5,656 bases of DNA from Bordetella parapertussis (lineage in GTDB: Bacteria; Pseudomonadota; Gammaproteobacteria; Burkholderiales; Burkholderiaceae): positions 1 through 5,656 of the forward strand of contig CAMDLJ010000181.1 in the NCBI GenBank assembly GCA_945901665.1, in the 5' to 3' direction. Positions 4,506 through 5,656 of this stretch are shown here, piece after piece. Below the pieces are notes generated by a model, which ran no database searches, was not told where the DNA came from, and saw only the letters and a program-made list of their open reading frames with translations. A program made the position numbers and the translations under genes. Position 1 is the first letter of the stretch; every line of letters begins with the position of its first letter.

Positions 4506-5656
4506 ATGACCACTCAGTCCTTTGCTTCACAACGTGTTCTTTTGTTGTTTGCGTTGACCATTTTTTGCAGTGCATTTTTGCTGTTTCAAGTCCAGCCCAT
4601 GATCAGCAAGTTCATCTTGCCTTGGTTTGGCGGCAGTCCTGCGGTTTGGACAACTGCGATGTTGTTCTTTCAATGCGTGTTGTGTGCTGGCTATGTTTAT
4701 GCGCACTTCCTCACGCGATTGCATTCGCGTCAGTGGCAAGCGGGGATTCATATCGCCTTGCTGGTGGTGGGCGCGCTGCTGGCATTCACCATCCTACCCG
4801 GCGCGAGCTGGAAGCCTACCGGCGCGGAGGCACCCGCTTTACATGTGTTGCTCATTTTGGGTGCGAGCGTGGGTGTCCCTTATTTTTGCCTGGCGACCAC
4901 AGGGCCTTTGGTGCAGCACTGGTTTTCCCACACCGCACAGACCGGCTCGGTATACCGGCTTTATGCCTTGTCCAACATTGGCTCTTTTGCCGCATTGCTG
5001 TCCTTCCCGTATATGTTCGAGCCCTGGTTTGACTTGCAGCAAATGAGCCTTTGGTGGGGCTGGGGTTTTGGTTTGTTTGTCTTGCTATGCCTGCCCATTG
5101 CCTTGGGATGGGGCCAGCAGGCCAACGAACACCAGGCCGCTGTGTCGGCAAAGGAAACTCGAAATCCGTCAGACGTGACTGGGTGGGTGCGCTTACGCTG
5201 GTTCCTCTTGCCGGCGCTGGCTTCGCTGACTTTCATTGCGGCCACCGATCAGGTGGGGCACAACATCGCACCCGAACCCAGTCTGTGGATTGCCACGCTA
5301 GGGCTTTATTTGTTGACCTTTGTCCTGACTTTTGACCATCCCCGTTGGTATCGGCCGGCCTGGACCGCTGTGTTGACAATGGTGGCCTTGCTGGTCACCA
5401 CAGGACGCAAAGAAATCCCCGCCTTGTTCAACATGGAATGGGATTACGGTGTCTCGGAAATGCGCCTGATGCATTTCGCCTTGCTCTTTTTGGTTTGCAT
5501 GATGTGTCATGGCGAGTTGTATCGGCAACGGCCACGCAACAACCACTACCTGACAGAGTTTTATTTGTGGATGTCGATCGGTGGTGCATTTGGTGGCTTG
5601 TTTGTAGCCTTGTTTGCCACCCATTTTTTCAATGAATACCACGAGTGGCCAATCGC
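4506..5656 (+). CDS. Polytopic membrane protein of the 'fused MFS/spermidine synthase' type (partial, 3' end beyond the window)
   Basis: The frame is open from the ATG at 4506 to the right edge: 383 codons plus two bases, with no stop. Membrane helices are clear at about 10-30, 47-67, 80-97, 112-132, 153-170, 184-201, 231-247, 259-276, 285-298, 321-336 and 353-373. Family landmarks are visible: SAFLLFQVQPMISKFILPWFGG (22-43), SPAVWTTAMLFFQCVLCAGYVYAH (44-67), SVGVPYFCLATTGPLVQHWF (121-140), YRLYALSNIGS (150-160), CHGELYRQRP (334-343) and HYLTEFYLWMSIGGAFGGLF (347-366). These belong to the membrane half of proteins that usually carry a C-terminal spermidine-synthase-like Rossmann domain, which would lie past the edge if present. 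Neither transport nor polyamine synthesis is established for the family, so 'spermidine synthase' is a homology label only. The Shine-Dalgarno is weak. The start is supported by the first helix following directly. Confidence 0.85.
   Translation, partial: MTTQSFASQRVLLLFALTIFCSAFLLFQVQPMISKFILPWFGGSPAVWTTAMLFFQCVLCAGYVYAHFLTRLHSRQWQAGIHIALLVVGALLAFTILPGASWKPTGAEAPALHVLLILGASVGVPYFCLATTGPLVQHWFSHTAQTGSVYRLYALSNIGSFAALLSFPYMFEPWFDLQQMSLWWGWGFGLFVLLCLPIALGWGQQANEHQAAVSAKETRNPSDVTGWVRLRWFLLPALASLTFIAATDQVGHNIAPEPSLWIATLGLYLLTFVLTFDHPRWYRPAWTAVLTMVALLVTTGRKEIPALFNMEWDYGVSEMRLMHFALLFLVCMMCHGELYRQRPRNNHYLTEFYLWMSIGGAFGGLFVALFATHFFNEYHEWPI

Noticed and set aside
4565..5046. Two overlapping plus-strand open frames of 155 and 139 codons
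   Set aside because: They lie inside the membrane protein gene in other frames. The frame from 4506 carries the membrane helices and family motifs.
1..5656. CRISPR array, insertion sequence or phage elements
   Set aside because: No regularly spaced repeats, transposase motifs, terminal inverted repeats of IS type or phage genes were seen on either strand.

Overview
The window looks like a chromosomal accessory region of a betaproteobacterium, most likely Burkholderiales and perhaps Comamonadaceae. The main clue is a Bug-type (TctC-like) periplasmic binding protein, a family strongly expanded in that order, together with an Ala/Gln-rich proteobacterial protein style. This placement is an inference; no rRNA or other marker gene is present.

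Layout, left to right. (1) Positions 1-160, minus strand: the C-terminal end of an SRPBCC/AHSA1-like protein with no N-terminal half and no start codon, probably a 5'-truncated gene remnant. (2) Positions 192-2285, minus strand: three genes in the same direction, transcribed in the order half-AraC DNA-binding protein, RodZ-like membrane HTH protein, exported dienelactone-hydrolase-like alpha/beta hydrolase. Gaps of 44 and 64 bp make one operon plausible. (3) Positions 2286-2372: a short, very AT-rich divergent control region with inverted repeats. (4) Positions 2373-3011, plus strand: a TetR/AcrR regulator. (5) Positions 3012-3212: a convergent intergenic stretch without a convincing gene. (6) Positions 3213-4223, minus strand: a GC-rich orphan Bug solute-binding protein. 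(7) Positions 4224-4505: a 282-bp divergent intergenic region with several small inverted repeats. (8) Positions 4506 to the right edge, plus strand: the N-terminal 383 residues of a polytopic membrane protein of the 'fused MFS/spermidine synthase' type, cut by the window end.

The most interesting signal is non-coding. An 18-bp element (consensus ACCTKKGTCATTACACTT, 16/18 identical, preceded by a T-run) occurs once in each divergent intergenic region. Each copy points toward the downstream gene and ends 45-50 nt before its start codon: the half-AraC gene on the minus strand and the spermidine-synthase-like membrane gene on the plus strand. This suggests a shared promoter or operator linking the half-AraC/RodZ-like/hydrolase cluster with the membrane protein. 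The neighbouring TetR protein is the obvious, unproven candidate regulator. The second interesting item is the pairing of a stand-alone half AraC domain with a RodZ-like protein that lies away from the usual rodZ neighbourhood and lacks the usual MreB-contact helix signature. All family assignments were made by reading the sequence; no database search was run.
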